From positions 496,001 through 560,000 of the forward strand of contig OY729512.2 of NCBI GenBank assembly GCA_963422445.2: a stretch of 64,000 bases of DNA. The letters are read 5' to 3'. The stretch is from G963422445 sp963422445. Lineage in GTDB: Bacteria > Pseudomonadota > Alphaproteobacteria > Thalassobaculales > Thalassobaculaceae. The translations under genes were made by a program, and so were the position numbers. Each line of letters opens with the position of its first letter. Position 1 is the first letter of the stretch. The notes beneath the pieces are model-generated. The model made no database searches. It was not told where the DNA came from and was given only the letters and a program-made list of their open reading frames with translations. Below, one piece after another: positions 27,935 through 37,762 of this stretch.

Positions 27935-29110
27935 TCAAACGGGGTGTCGCTGGATCAACTGACGGGCGATGATCAGACGTTGTAGCTCGTTCGTGCCTTC
28001 ACCGATTGCGAGCAGCGGCGCGTCGCGATAATAGCGCTCGATATCGAATTCTTTTGAGTAGCCATACGCGCCGTGCAGGCGCATCGCTTCCAAGCTATTG
28101 TGCAAGGCCGCTTCGCTGGCGGCCAGCTTGGCCATGCCGGCCTCCATGTCGCAGCGTTCGCCCAAGTCATAGGCGCGAGCCGCTTGTTCGGTGAGCAGAC
28201 GGGCCGCCTCGACCTGGGTGGCCATGTCGGCGAGCTTGAACTGGATCGCCTGGTGTTCGCAGATCGGCTTGCCGAAGGTCTTGCGGACCTGAGCGTATTC
28301 GACCGACTTCATTAGGCAGGCCGAAGCGATGCCGACGCCGCGGGCCGCCACATTGATGCGGCCAAGTTCGAGACCGCCGAGGATCTGTTGCAAACCACGC
28401 CCCTCGACCCCACCGATGAGGTTTTCACCTGGAACAAAAAGGTCTTCCATGACGAATTCGCCGGTATCGATCCCCTTGTAGCCGAGCTTTTTCATTCGTT
28501 TCTCGACCTGGAATTCCGGGCTTTTCTCGACCAGAAACAGGCTCATGCCCTTGTGGCGCGGCTGGGCCTCGGGGTCGGTCTTGGCGAGAATTGCGAGGAC
28601 TCCGCCCTCGATCGAATTGCTGATCCAGGCCTTGGCTCCATTCAAGGCATAGCCATTGCCGGCTTTGTCCGCCCGAGTCCGGATGCCCTGCAGATCAGTC
28701 CCGGCGTCCGGTTCGGTCAGCGCAACCCCGCCACGGAGTTCGCCGCTGGCAAATTTGGGGAGCCATTTCCGCTTCTGCTCTTCGGTTCCGGCCCGTTCGA
28801 CGGCTGCAGCCATGATCAGATGCGAGTTGAAAATGCCGGACACCGACATCCAGACGACCGAAACCCGCTCGACGATTCGGGCATAGGTGGTGGCCGACAG
28901 TCCGAGACCGCCATAAGCCGTGCCGATCGTGGCGCCGAACAACCCGAGGTCGACCATCTTGTCGACGATCTCCTGCGGATAGATGTCGTCGGTCTCGAGA
29001 TCATGGGCATAAGGCGCGACATCGCGTTCGAGAAACCGGTCGACACTCTCGAGCACCATGCGTTCCTGATCCTCAAGATATTCACGCGAGACATCGTCCG
29101 CCAGCGCCAT
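27935..29110 (-). CDS. Acyl-CoA dehydrogenase family protein
   Basis: 391-residue FAD-dependent dehydrogenase that would introduce a 2,3 double bond into an acyl-CoA. The N-terminal helical domain is followed by ALTEPDAGTDLQGIRTRADK and NGAKAWISNS (flavin contacts), and QAIQFKLADMATQVEAARLL. The catalytic Glu lies in the late YYRDAPLLAIGEGTNELQR. The length is standard. It is third in the nine-gene run, 11 bp after the MaoC gene. The specific acyl group cannot be predicted. Confidence 0.92.
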   Translation of the reverse strand: MALADDVSREYLEDQERMVLESVDRFLERDVAPYAHDLETDDIYPQEIVDKMVDLGLFGATIGTAYGGLGLSATTYARIVERVSVVWMSVSGIFNSHLIMAAAVERAGTEEQKRKWLPKFASGELRGGVALTEPDAGTDLQGIRTRADKAGNGYALNGAKAWISNSIEGGVLAILAKTDPEAQPRHKGMSLFLVEKSPEFQVEKRMKKLGYKGIDTGEFVMEDLFVPGENLIGGVEGRGLQQILGGLELGRINVAARGVGIASACLMKSVEYAQVRKTFGKPICEHQAIQFKLADMATQVEAARLLTEQAARAYDLGERCDMEAGMAKLAASEAALHNSLEAMRLHGAYGYSKEFDIERYYRDAPLLAIGEGTNELQRLIIARQLIQRHPV

Positions 29111-29121
29111 GTCAGAGCTCC

Positions 29122-29634
29122 CTAGCCATTCACTTCATGCCCGCATCGCGGCACTAGTATCGATCGTTCGAAGGTCATGAAAACGGTCCCGTCGGCCTTC
29201 TTGCCGGTCGTTCGGACCGAAACGATCCCTTGGTTCGGTCGTGACCGGGAATCCCGTTTGTCGAGCACTTCGGACTCGGCGTAAATGGTATCCCCGGCGA
29301 AGACAGGGGCCGGCAGCCGGATATCGGTCCAGCCGAGATTTGCGATGGCCTTCTGACTGACGTCGCTGACGCTCATGCCGGCGACGATGGAGAGAGTGAG
29401 GCAGGAGTTCACCAGCGGTTTCCCGAACACGCTCTGCCGGGCATATTCGACATCGAAATGCAGCGGATGCGTGTTCATCGTCAACAACGTGAACCAGGTA
29501 TTGTCGGCCTCGCTGATCGTCCGCCCCGGCCGGTGTTCGTAGATATCGCCGACTGTAAAATCCTCGTAACAGCGTCCGATATCCTCCCGAAACCGGCGTT
29601 CGCTAGATTCGGTTAGCTTGCTGCCATAGCTCAA
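29122..29634 (-). CDS. MaoC-family (R)-hydratase/dehydratase
   Basis: 170-residue hot-dog-fold protein that would add or remove water on an enoyl- or hydroxyacyl-CoA. The motif SEADNTWFTLLTMNTHPLHFD carries the Asp/His hydratase pair, followed by FGKPLVNSCLTLSIVAGMSV. It is similar in style to hydratases of branched C4-C5 acyl-CoAs such as mesaconyl-CoA. The gene lies 11 bp from each neighbour in the operon. Next to an acyl-CoA dehydrogenase it suggests dehydrogenation and then hydration of the same CoA ester. Confidence 0.88.
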   Translation of the reverse strand: MSYGSKLTESSERRFREDIGRCYEDFTVGDIYEHRPGRTISEADNTWFTLLTMNTHPLHFDVEYARQSVFGKPLVNSCLTLSIVAGMSVSDVSQKAIANLGWTDIRLPAPVFAGDTIYAESEVLDKRDSRSRPNQGIVSVRTTGKKADGTVFMTFERSILVPRCGHEVNG

Positions 29635-29645
29635 GGCCGGCCTCC

Positions 29646-31052
29646 TCAGTCCTCGCCAGCCAGGCGCAAATCCTGCGATACCGGCGCCGTGAGCGCCAGA
29701 ACCGGCGGGATCGCGCTTGCCTGCTCAAGACCAAGCACAGCGTCGACCAGCGTATCGCGCTGAGCGTCGTCGAGGTAAGGCGAGACCAGTCCGTCGAATT
29801 TTTCGCGGAATTCGGTTGCCATCATGAAATTATCCGGTTCGCCTTTCGGTACCGCCATTTTTTCCTCGAAGAGGCCGCCAGCGGTTTTGACGCGGACAAT
29901 ACCCGACATGTTGGCCGGGTACTCCGCCTCCGCCCAAGGGTCTGTGACGGTGGAGAATTTTCGGGTCAGCGCCAAGGTGTCCTCGTCGCTCAGATGCCGG
30001 GCATAATCGTCCCAGCCCATGGTCCCCTGGCGTAGGATGACGGCGCCGCAGAACGGCATCGAAAATTGCCCGTCGACGGGACCGGTCGGATTGCGCTTGA
30101 TGTCGTCGGTCTCACCGATGATACGCCAGCCGGTATGCGGCAGGCCGACCTCAACCGCCTCGACATCCTCGATCCTTATGTCATGGGTTTTGCGAAGAGT
30201 GGCCAGCGCGCCCATCGCGGCATGACTGTAGCGGCATGACGGATAGGGTTTGACTCCGACATTCATGGTCTGCCAGAGGTTGCCGAGTCCATCGATCGCC
30301 TTTGCGAAATCGGGATCCGGTGCGTAGGACTGGAGGAAGCCGTCTTTGCCTTCGACCGTGCCGGCTGGTCCGACAAAGCCCTCGCGGGCGAGCGAGGCGG
30401 CGAGCAGGCCATTATGGGCAGCGTAACCGACCTGGAAGCGCTTTGTCCAGGCACCATCGAACAGGAAGCGCATGGAGCCCGAGGTCTGGCATCCGGCGAT
30501 CCCGATCGCGCGCTCGACGGCTTCGGCGCCAAGCCCGAAGACCACGCTCGCCGCCACCGCGGCACCGAAGGCACCACAGGTTGCCGAAGGGTGGTAGCCG
30601 CGCTTGTAGTGAGCGCTTGGGTCAAGTGCCAGGCTTAGGCGGATATGCACCTCGAAACCGGCGGCAATCGCGGCAATCACGGTCTTGCCATCCGCTCCGT
30701 CCATTTCCGCGGCTGCGAGGGCTGCAGGTACGATCGGGGCACTGGAATGGATCGAGGCGCTGGCATGGGTGTCGTCGAAATCGAGACTGTGCGCGAGTGT
30801 GCCATTGATCATCGCAGCGGCTGGAGGCGCAAAGGTTTCGGACGTCCCGAAGACCCGGCTGTTGCCGCCAGCGTAACCGAGCGCCCGGCTGGCCGCCATC
30901 AAGGCCACTGTCGACTCGGCATCATGTTGTGCGCGAATTGCGATGCCCACGGTATCCATGACCAGGACCTTGACCCGGTCCGCGACCTCGTGGGGAAGCG
31001 TGTCAATGGAGATCGCGGCGGCAAATTCGGCGATCTTTGCGGTTTCTGACAT
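29646..31052 (-). CDS. MmgE/PrpD family protein
   Basis: 468 residues of the MmgE/PrpD family, which includes 2-methylcitrate dehydratase, cis-aconitate decarboxylase and iminodisuccinate epimerase. Landmarks are SLDFDDTHASASIHSSAPIVPAALA near residue 90, KRGYHPSATCGAFGAAVAA, and KPYPSCRYSHAAMGAL. It is the first gene of the minus-strand run and therefore the likely promoter-proximal gene. The reaction is not defined by sequence; the adjoining CoA genes and importer hint at C4-C6 di- or tricarboxylate metabolism. Confidence 0.88.
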   Translation of the reverse strand: MSETAKIAEFAAAISIDTLPHEVADRVKVLVMDTVGIAIRAQHDAESTVALMAASRALGYAGGNSRVFGTSETFAPPAAAMINGTLAHSLDFDDTHASASIHSSAPIVPAALAAAEMDGADGKTVIAAIAAGFEVHIRLSLALDPSAHYKRGYHPSATCGAFGAAVAASVVFGLGAEAVERAIGIAGCQTSGSMRFLFDGAWTKRFQVGYAAHNGLLAASLAREGFVGPAGTVEGKDGFLQSYAPDPDFAKAIDGLGNLWQTMNVGVKPYPSCRYSHAAMGALATLRKTHDIRIEDVEAVEVGLPHTGWRIIGETDDIKRNPTGPVDGQFSMPFCGAVILRQGTMGWDDYARHLSDEDTLALTRKFSTVTDPWAEAEYPANMSGIVRVKTAGGLFEEKMAVPKGEPDNFMMATEFREKFDGLVSPYLDDAQRDTLVDAVLGLEQASAIPPVLALTAPVSQDLRLAGED

Positions 31053-31354
31053 GCACTGTGCTCCCGGAGTCCGTATATTAATTGACCATCAGATTAAGGG
31101 GGCAAGCGATTGCCGTCAATTCGCGGATCCCGCTTGCCGGACCGCAATTGCAAAAACCGCCAGATTGATCACGATGACGGTGTACGGGCGGCCGCAGGGC
31201 GCGCGGGCTTGCGGAGGGGTCACATCGAATAGCATGTTTGCAAATGAGATATGTCCGGGCGCTGCAGCATTACGGACAGAAACCGGATCGGACTGCGTCC
31301 AGGATATGCTAAAGTTTCGATACGTATTGACAAAGATTGACCGGAACCTTGTCC
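31053..31354. promoter_or_regulatory. Divergent intergenic region
   Basis: About 300 bp between the divergent MmgE/PrpD operon and the DUF898 gene. It must contain at least two promoters. No operator palindrome or riboswitch fold is obvious by eye. Confidence 0.5.
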
Positions 31355-32416
31355 ATGATCGACTTCGAGGCGCAACCGCTTCGGTCGTCCGAACAGACAA
31401 GGACTGAACGGTCTCTCCAATTCACCGGGAATGCCGGTTCCTATTTCCGAATATGGCTCGTCAATCTTGTGCTCAGCATTGTCACCGTCGGCGTCTATTC
31501 GGCCTGGGCGAAGGTCCGCTCCAAGCGCTATTTTCTGGGGCATACGGTAATTCTCGGCGACCGCATGGACTACCATGCGACCGGCTTCATGATCCTGAAA
31601 GGCCGTCTGATCGCAGTTGCAATGATTGCGGCCTATGTTGGCCTAGCCTATATGGATCCGCTGGCACAGCCCGTCGCGACCGTCCTGCTGGTTCCGATCT
31701 ATCCTCTCGTTGTCAATCAGGCCCTGCGATTCAACGCCCGCATGACATCCTGGCGGACCATACGTCTGAACTGGCACGGCACCTATTGGGGTGTTACAAG
31801 AATTTTCCTCATCTGGCCGACGCTCGCCGTCCTGACCCTTGGACTGCTGGCGCCCTTGACCGCCCGCATCGGCCGGGAATACATCGCTGGCCATTACGCT
31901 CTCGGAACCATGCGGTTTACGGCACAAACAAGAAACGGTCCCTATTGGGGTGCTTATCTGAGCGCAATTCTGCTCGGACTGGCTCTGGCCCTGCTGTCGT
32001 TGGCGGGGCTGGCTGTTTTCTTTGCGGTCACCGGACCGTATCAAGGTCTGATAACAATTTACCTGATCGGCATCCCGTTCAGTGTGGTCGTGTGGGGAAT
32101 CGCGTCGACGTATTTCTGGATCAGCGCCCGCAACATCATGATCAACGGTCTGTCGCTTGGTGATGTCGCCCGGTTCCGCTCCTCCCTCCGGCCGCTGCGA
32201 TATGTCTGGATCGTGGTGACGAATCTTGTCCTCGCCATCGCTTCCGGACTGTTGTTGTTACCTTGGGCGACCGTCCGGCGGTACCGGTACCAGGCTGAAT
32301 GCCTGTCGATTGCGGTGCGGGTACCGGACATGGTGTTGATCGACCATCCTGACCTGGCGCCGGGCGCCATCGGTGAGGAGTATGGTGCGCTTGCCGACAT
32401 CGAGATCGATCTATGA
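31355..32416 (+). CDS. DUF898 (YjgN-like) membrane protein
   Basis: 353-residue inner-membrane protein of the DUF898 family. The sequence opens with a soluble stretch and then the family hallmark FRIWLVNLVLSIVTVGVYSAWAKVRSKRYFLGHT. About six hydrophobic segments follow, including LGLALALLSLAGLAVFFAV. ATG 31355 is preferred to an upstream TTG. Its stop overlaps the start of the M48 peptidase gene in an ATGA, so they are translationally coupled; this pairing is common in alphaproteobacteria. The molecular role is unknown. Confidence 0.88.
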   Translation: MIDFEAQPLRSSEQTRTERSLQFTGNAGSYFRIWLVNLVLSIVTVGVYSAWAKVRSKRYFLGHTVILGDRMDYHATGFMILKGRLIAVAMIAAYVGLAYMDPLAQPVATVLLVPIYPLVVNQALRFNARMTSWRTIRLNWHGTYWGVTRIFLIWPTLAVLTLGLLAPLTARIGREYIAGHYALGTMRFTAQTRNGPYWGAYLSAILLGLALALLSLAGLAVFFAVTGPYQGLITIYLIGIPFSVVVWGIASTYFWISARNIMINGLSLGDVARFRSSLRPLRYVWIVVTNLVLAIASGLLLLPWATVRRYRYQAECLSIAVRVPDMVLIDHPDLAPGAIGEEYGALADIEIDL

Positions 32417-33426
32417 GGGCCACGGGCCATCTTTATGAAGCCGGATCATCAGCACGTATCCAGGCCTCCCTGATCCGCTATGGCAAGCACTATCGCCTGA
32501 TCGATGTTGTCGGTCTTCCTGACAGCGATGTCCGGATTCGCCACATCAGCCAGCGCCTGTCCGGGGTACCGCAGTTGATTGTCTTCGAGGACGGCAGGCG
32601 CTTCGTGCTCCTGGAGGAAGCACCGCAAGGCTTGTTCGACAATGCCGAAACGTCACGGTGGATCGATGCCCTGGAACGGGTCTCCGGCGTCCGGCTGATC
32701 GTTGTTGCCATGATTGCCATACTCGGTGTTGCCGCCATCCGGGCCGCGGTTCCGCCTGCTGCGGATTTTGCCGTATCGCTGATCCCACGAGGAATGGAGG
32801 CCGGAATTGGGCGCAAGACGCTCGAACGTCTCGATGGTGCCCTTTTTCAGGAAAGCAAGCTGACTGCCGTTCGTAAACGGCAGATCCGTCTAGCGGCACA
32901 GGCCCTCGCAGCGCAAAGTGATTTCGAACCGGTTCCGGAAATCCTCTTTCGGGCATCCCGGCACATTGGCCCCAATGCCCTTGCACTGCCCGGCGGACCG
33001 GTGCTGTTGACCGATGCGCTTGTCGACTTGCTCGGCGATGACGAAATCCTTGCCGTCATTGCCCACGAATTCGGGCATATCGAGGAACGTCATGGTTTAC
33101 GTCAACTGGTCCGAGCCAGTCTTCTGCTGCTTGCGGTCACCACGGTCTTCGGCGGCAATGACTCGCTCGTCGAGGAATTGGCGGCCGCAGGGGTGTCGCT
33201 GGCAACCCTCGATTACTCCAGGAGCTTCGAACGCGAGGCCGACCAGTACGCAGCAGGCATGCTTGACCGCGCCGGGCGCTCTCCCGGAGACCTTGCGGAC
33301 GCTCTCCGTAAGTTTGCCGATGTTTGCGGTCAGGCGTGTAGGGAAACCCATTGGTTTTCGACCCATCCGGCGATCGCCGATCGCATCGAAGCCCTGATGC
33401 CCCGCCAGGCAGAGCCCAGCCGGTAA
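32413..33426 (+). CDS. M48-family membrane-associated zinc metallopeptidase
   Basis: 337 residues. An N-terminal beta-rich region of about 90 residues precedes a membrane segment (LIVVAMIAILGVAAIRAAV), then the peptidase domain with the zinc motif HEFGHIEERHG at about residue 218 and the third-ligand helix RSFEREADQYAAGML. The ending FSTHPAIADRIEAL is typical of M48C proteins. The catalytic side is probably periplasmic. It overlaps the DUF898 gene by 4 bp, so the pair may act together in envelope quality control, which is inference. Confidence 0.9.
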   Translation: MRATGHLYEAGSSARIQASLIRYGKHYRLIDVVGLPDSDVRIRHISQRLSGVPQLIVFEDGRRFVLLEEAPQGLFDNAETSRWIDALERVSGVRLIVVAMIAILGVAAIRAAVPPAADFAVSLIPRGMEAGIGRKTLERLDGALFQESKLTAVRKRQIRLAAQALAAQSDFEPVPEILFRASRHIGPNALALPGGPVLLTDALVDLLGDDEILAVIAHEFGHIEERHGLRQLVRASLLLLAVTTVFGGNDSLVEELAAAGVSLATLDYSRSFEREADQYAAGMLDRAGRSPGDLADALRKFADVCGQACRETHWFSTHPAIADRIEALMPRQAEPSR

Positions 33427-33572
33427 CCTCCGGGGTTTCCAACCGTGGATTTGTTTCTGTTGCATCGAAAAACCGACTGCGACATCGTATCGAACACCGC
33501 TGGCCGTGTTGTGCTGGGACAGCCGTCGGGTAGTCGCAGTTCGAAATCCGTTGAGAAGAGACCTTATGGGAG

Positions 33573-34607
33573 ATGATCACGGAACCTTATCGTCTCATCG
33601 GCAGCAATGGCTCGCCCTATTCGCGCAAACTGCGTGCGATCCTCCGCTACCGCAGGCTGCCGTATATCTGGGTCTTGCGCACCGAGCGCAATCAGGCGTC
33701 ATTCGCGGATCTGCGACCGCCATTGATCCCGGTTCTCGAAACGCCTGACGGCGGACAACGCCTGGTCGACACCACGCCGATCGCCTATATGCTCGAGAAA
33801 CGGCATCCCGGGCATCGCTCGGTCATGCCGGAGGATCCAGCCCGAGCTTTTCTCAGCCATCTCATCGAAGACATGGCTGACGAGTGGTTGACCAAGGCAA
33901 TGTTTCACTATCGATGGGCCTATGACGCCGATATTCATTATGCGAGCCACTGGATTGCGGACGATTTCTTTCCTGACCGTTCTGGCGAGGCCCGGAACGC
34001 TGCGGCCCGCGATTTTGCCCAGCGCCAGATCGAACGCATGCCGCTGGTCGGCTGCACGCCGGAGAATGCCTCGATCATAGAGGCGAGCTACTATCGGATC
34101 ATCGAGTGTCTCGAAACCCATGTCGGAGCGTACTGGTTCCTGTTCGGAACCCGCCCGGCGCTGGCGGATTTCGGGTTGTATGGACAGTTGCAGACGCTGG
34201 CCACCGATCCGACATCCCAAACCATCATGCGAACCAGTGCACAGCGAACCGAAAGCTGGGTGCGTCAGATGGATGACGGGTCCGGGATCGAGGGCGAATG
34301 GTATGCTCCGGATGCTCCGTTGCCGGACGCAACGGCACAGCTGATCCGGTTTTGCGGCGAGGTCTACCTACCGTTCCTGGCGGCGAATGCCCACGCTGCC
34401 GAGAACGGCGCACAGGACTTCGGCCTCGAACTGCTTGGCCGTCCGTACCGTCAAGCAACCTTCGGCTACCAGGTCAAATGTCTCGCCGAACTTCGCCGGC
34501 AAGTCGCGGCGCTTGATGCAAACGCCGGCGAGCGCGTTCGTGACGCTCTCACAGGAACACCGGGCTGGGGCGTCCTGGACGCTGGCGAGTGTGTCGTGAA
34601 ACAGTGA
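33573..34607 (+). CDS. Glutathione S-transferase family protein, long form
   Basis: 344 residues, longer than classical GSTs (about 200-230). The N-terminal thioredoxin-like domain shows SNGSPYSRKLRAILRYRRLPYIWV and PLIPVLETPDGGQRLVDTTPIAYML, with the GST cis-Pro and Asp/Thr contacts. The C-terminal helical domain includes HVGAYWFLFGTRPALADFGLYGQL. About 100 extra residues follow that I do not recognise. It may bind glutathione. It is downstream of the M48 gene, separated by 146 bp. The frame is intact. Confidence 0.85.
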   Translation: MITEPYRLIGSNGSPYSRKLRAILRYRRLPYIWVLRTERNQASFADLRPPLIPVLETPDGGQRLVDTTPIAYMLEKRHPGHRSVMPEDPARAFLSHLIEDMADEWLTKAMFHYRWAYDADIHYASHWIADDFFPDRSGEARNAAARDFAQRQIERMPLVGCTPENASIIEASYYRIIECLETHVGAYWFLFGTRPALADFGLYGQLQTLATDPTSQTIMRTSAQRTESWVRQMDDGSGIEGEWYAPDAPLPDATAQLIRFCGEVYLPFLAANAHAAENGAQDFGLELLGRPYRQATFGYQVKCLAELRRQVAALDANAGERVRDALTGTPGWGVLDAGECVVKQ

Positions 34608-34975
34608 GGATTGACGCGGGCGGCATAGACTTCGTGATTCGGCGGCGATGCCAGTTTGCCGCTCAATCACCCGCGGGCGAGCCAGGTCCGAACGTCATGG
34701 TCAGCCGGAAGTGCTTCCGGATCGTTGCCGCACGGACAGGGACCTGAATGCGGGGCAGGCATCCGCAGACCAGCGGGCAAATGTCCACGGCGGTCCCTCG
34801 CTAAGTGAGTTAACGTGATTTTGCTATTTTTTCCAGTTGTGACGGTTTTTTGCCGGCTTTGTGTGTTCAGATTTGCGACCGCGGTCGGCATGATTTTGAA
34901 ACATCGGATTTCCGAGACCAACCGTTTGGTTTCGACCAAGTGATTCCACTATGGCATAATATTCTATTTTGCTTC
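34608..34975. other. Region with no assigned gene
   Basis: About 370 bp between the GST-like gene and the second IS1634 element. A minus-strand frame (34667-34939) contains a CPCGND stretch that could be a short zinc-binding remnant, but no family is recognised and the frame is probably decayed. Confidence 0.45.
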
Positions 34976-35204
34976 TTAACCCAAGTTGGCAGTTTTTCCC
35001 ACTGCCCGTGCCTGATCGGGGGATGTTTGCGGTCTGAGAACAGCACATATTTGGCTCTTCCATCGCCTGAACTTCTATATGATGGATGTGGGCGCCCGGA
35101 ACTCTTTTGTGGGGCCAGGATTTTGTTGTTGCGTCGATATCCCCCTTGCCAGGCGCGCTGGCGCGCGTGTCTGGGCAACACATCACCAACCCTTCGCCCG
35201 CGCC

Positions 35205-36135
35205 ATGTACGTCAAGGCTCCCAGGACCCACACCGACAAGGACGGCAAGCCCGTGCGAAGCCACAGGCTGATGCTCTCCCAGCGCGTCGGCGACAGGGTG
35301 CGCCACAGGACGCTGCTCCACGGCCGCCCGCCGCTGCTCGAAGCCGCGCCGGCCGTGCTGAGGACATCGTCGCCAGGCTCAGGGCCAGGGGGTTCGCAGC
35401 GAAGCGGTGCAGGAAGAGGCGCGCCAGCCCGACATCGCCACCGTCGCCTTCGATACCCTGGAGCACGAGACCCCGCGCACGATCGGCTGCGAGCGCCTGT
35501 GCCTCAAGATCCCCGACGATCCCGGCTTTGCCGAAATCCTCCATGACCGGGGCATCAAGGGCCGCGAAGGGCGCATCGCGCGCGTTGATCGTCGCCAGGA
35601 GGGTCGTCCCGCCAGCGCGCGCGAGACCAGCCGCTGGCTGCGCCGCGACAGTGCGACCGCCGCGCTTCTTCCGCTGGACGGCGACTGCAAGACGCTTGAG
35701 CGCATCGGCGCTCTTCTCTGGCGCCACCGGGCCGCCATCCAGCGGAGGCGGTGTGCGGCGGCACGGCGCCGAAGCCCACGGTGGTCATGGACGCGGGCAT
35801 CGCCAGCGCGGAGAGCATCCTGTGGCTGGGCGAGCGGGGCTACGACTGGATCGCCCTCGGCCGGGGCGGCGAGGTCTTGCTGATCACCAGCGCGCATCAC
35901 GAGCGGCGCGCTTGGCGCCGCGCCGCCGAGAATGGCGCGGTGCGGCTCTCTGTCGTCAGTGAGGGCAAGAAGAAGGCCGGGACCTCGTCTTGGGCCTGAC
36001 GCGGACCCGCTTCGAGGCGGCGCTGGAAAGGCTTCGCAGTGGCCTCCCGGTCAAGGGCCGTCTCAAGCGCTACGACAGGGTGCTGGAGAGCATAGGACGC
36101 CTCAAGCAGCGCTTCCCTGCGGTCGCCAGGCCCTA
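35205..36135 (+). pseudogene. IS1634 transposase copy 2, 5' part
   Basis: Begins YVKAPRTHTDKDGKPVRSH, as in copy 1, with pieces such as DTLEHETPRTIGCERL, DDPGFAEILHDRGIKG, KPTVVMDAGIASAESILWLG and EVLLITSAHHERRAWRRAAENG. Several frameshifts and a deletion (around 35750, where an internal segment present in copy 1 is missing) break it before it reaches the IS630 insertion. Confidence 0.85.
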
Positions 36136-37313
36136 GTGTCCTGATTCCAAAGTTCGTACCGTTATGATGTTGCGGCTGCAGCGGTTTCGAGGGTCCTGAG
36201 GCAGAAGCGCTTGATGGACGCCAGGATTTCATCGGCTGTCTTGTGCCAGCGGAAGGGCTTGGGGTCCTCGTTGACGGTGTCGATGTACCCGGTGATCGCC
36301 TGCTCCAGCTCGACGGTCGATCGGTGAACCCCGCGCCGGATCTGCTTCTCTGTCAGATCGGCGAAGAAGCGCTCGACTTGGTTGAGCCACGAGGCAGAGG
36401 TCGGGGTGAAGTGAACATGCCAGCGCGGTCGCCGGGCGAACCCGTCGCGGATCGTCTTCGTCTTGTGGGTCGAGTAGTTGTCCATGACGATGTGGATCTC
36501 GAGGTCGGGCGGCACGTTAGCCTCGACGTGATCCAGGAACTTGCGGAACTCCACGCTGCGGTGGCGCCGATAGCACTGTCCGATGACCTTGCCTGTGGCG
36601 ACGTCAAGGGCTGCGAAGAGCGAGGTCGTGCCGTTGCGCTTGTAATCGTGAGTGCGCCGCTCGACCTGCCCCGGGCGCAGCGGCAGCAGCGGCTGGGTGC
36701 GATCGAGGGCCTGAACCTGCGATTTCTCGTCCACGCAGAGGACCATGGCATGCTGCGGCGGGTCCACGTAGAGCCCCACGATGTCGCGCGTCTTGTCCAC
36801 GAAGTAGGGGTCTGCCGAGAGCTTGAAGGTCTCGCTCCTGTGCGGCTGAAGGGAAAAGGCTCGCCAGATGCGATTGACCGTCGACGGCGCATACCCCGTC
36901 GCCTGCGCCATCGAGCGCGTGCTCCATTGGGTCGCGTCACGAGGCTTCTCCTCAAGCGTCTTGCGCACCACCTCGGCCACGGCGTCGTCATCGATGCGCC
37001 GGGGACGGCCGGAGCGCGGCTCGTCGTCAAGCCCGTCAAGACGATGCTCTGCGAAGCGATTGCGCCACTTCCTGGCGGTCTGGCTGGTCACGCCCAGCAC
37101 GCTCCCAATCTGCACATTGGTAAGCCCTTCGGCCGCCAGCAGCACGATGTGCGCCCGATCGGACAGGCCTCGCCAGACTTTGCGCCCGCGCGCCAGCCGC
37201 TCAAGCTCGTTGCGCTCGTCCGCGCTCAGCTTGATCTCCACCGAAAGTCGCATCACCATGCCCCCCGAATCGACACCACCCCCTTAACAATACGAACTTT
37301 GCGTACAGGACAC
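36136..37313. mobile_element. IS630-family insertion sequence
   Basis: 1178 bp with ends GTGTCCTGATTCC and, inverted on the right, GTGTCCTGTACGC, followed on both sides by AAAGTTCGTA. The TA target duplication lies at 36134-36135 and 37314-37315, the hallmark of this family. It encodes one intact transposase. Confidence 0.93.
36162..37259 (-). CDS. IS630-family transposase
   Basis: Intact 365-residue transposase. The N-terminal helix-turn-helix region has LTNVQIGSVLGVTSQTARKW, then a winged region with MAQATGYAPSTVNRIWRAF. The DDE core shows LCVDEKSQVQALDRTQP (first Asp), IHIVMDNYSTHKT (second Asp) and TSASWLNQVERFFADLTEKQ (Glu). It is one of the few complete transposases here and could be active. 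Confidence 0.93.
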   Translation of the reverse strand: MVMRLSVEIKLSADERNELERLARGRKVWRGLSDRAHIVLLAAEGLTNVQIGSVLGVTSQTARKWRNRFAEHRLDGLDDEPRSGRPRRIDDDAVAEVVRKTLEEKPRDATQWSTRSMAQATGYAPSTVNRIWRAFSLQPHRSETFKLSADPYFVDKTRDIVGLYVDPPQHAMVLCVDEKSQVQALDRTQPLLPLRPGQVERRTHDYKRNGTTSLFAALDVATGKVIGQCYRRHRSVEFRKFLDHVEANVPPDLEIHIVMDNYSTHKTKTIRDGFARRPRWHVHFTPTSASWLNQVERFFADLTEKQIRRGVHRSTVELEQAITGYIDTVNEDPKPFRWHKTADEILASIKRFCLRTLETAAAATS

Positions 37314-37327
37314 TAGATAGTGTCGTC

Positions 37328-37762
37328 ATGAGTGATGTTTATCTGTCCTATCTGTCGAATTCACTCGATGGTTCCTGGAGGCGACTCATGGGATTGGCTC
37401 ATCGGCGTCACGACATGTCGGACAGGGTCTGGCTGTTGTTGGAGCCTCATCTGCCTGGCCGAGCGGGACGTTGGGGTGGGGTGGCGCAGGATAATCGACG
37501 GTTCATTAATGCGATCTTCTGGATTCTGCGCACCGGCGCTCCCTGGCGTGATGTGCCGCCAGACTATGGAGACTGGAAAACTACCCATCGTCGGTTCTGT
37601 CGCTGGCGGGACAAGGGGCTCTGGGGGGCGTTGCTGGAGCCTCTGGTGGATGAGCCGGACTATGAGTGGCTGATGATTGACGCCAGTCATCTCAAGGTAC
37701 ATCCCCATGCGAGCGGTGCGGTCGGCGGCAATCAGGCGATGGGTCGCACAAAAGGGGGCTGA
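37328..37762 (+). CDS. IS5-family transposase, frame A
   Basis: 144-residue first frame with the DUF4096-type N terminus: HRRHDMSDRVWLLLEPHLPGRAG, then NRRFINAIFWILRTGAPWRD and WLMIDASHLKVHPHA, which carries the first catalytic Asp. It ends just after a run reading AAAAGGGGGC, a typical slippery site for a programmed shift into frame B. Confidence 0.9.
   Translation: MSDVYLSYLSNSLDGSWRRLMGLAHRRHDMSDRVWLLLEPHLPGRAGRWGGVAQDNRRFINAIFWILRTGAPWRDVPPDYGDWKTTHRRFCRWRDKGLWGALLEPLVDEPDYEWLMIDASHLKVHPHASGAVGGNQAMGRTKGG

Noticed and set aside
36243..37316. A 357-residue plus-strand open frame
   Set aside because: Antisense to the IS630 transposase; no recognisable domain.
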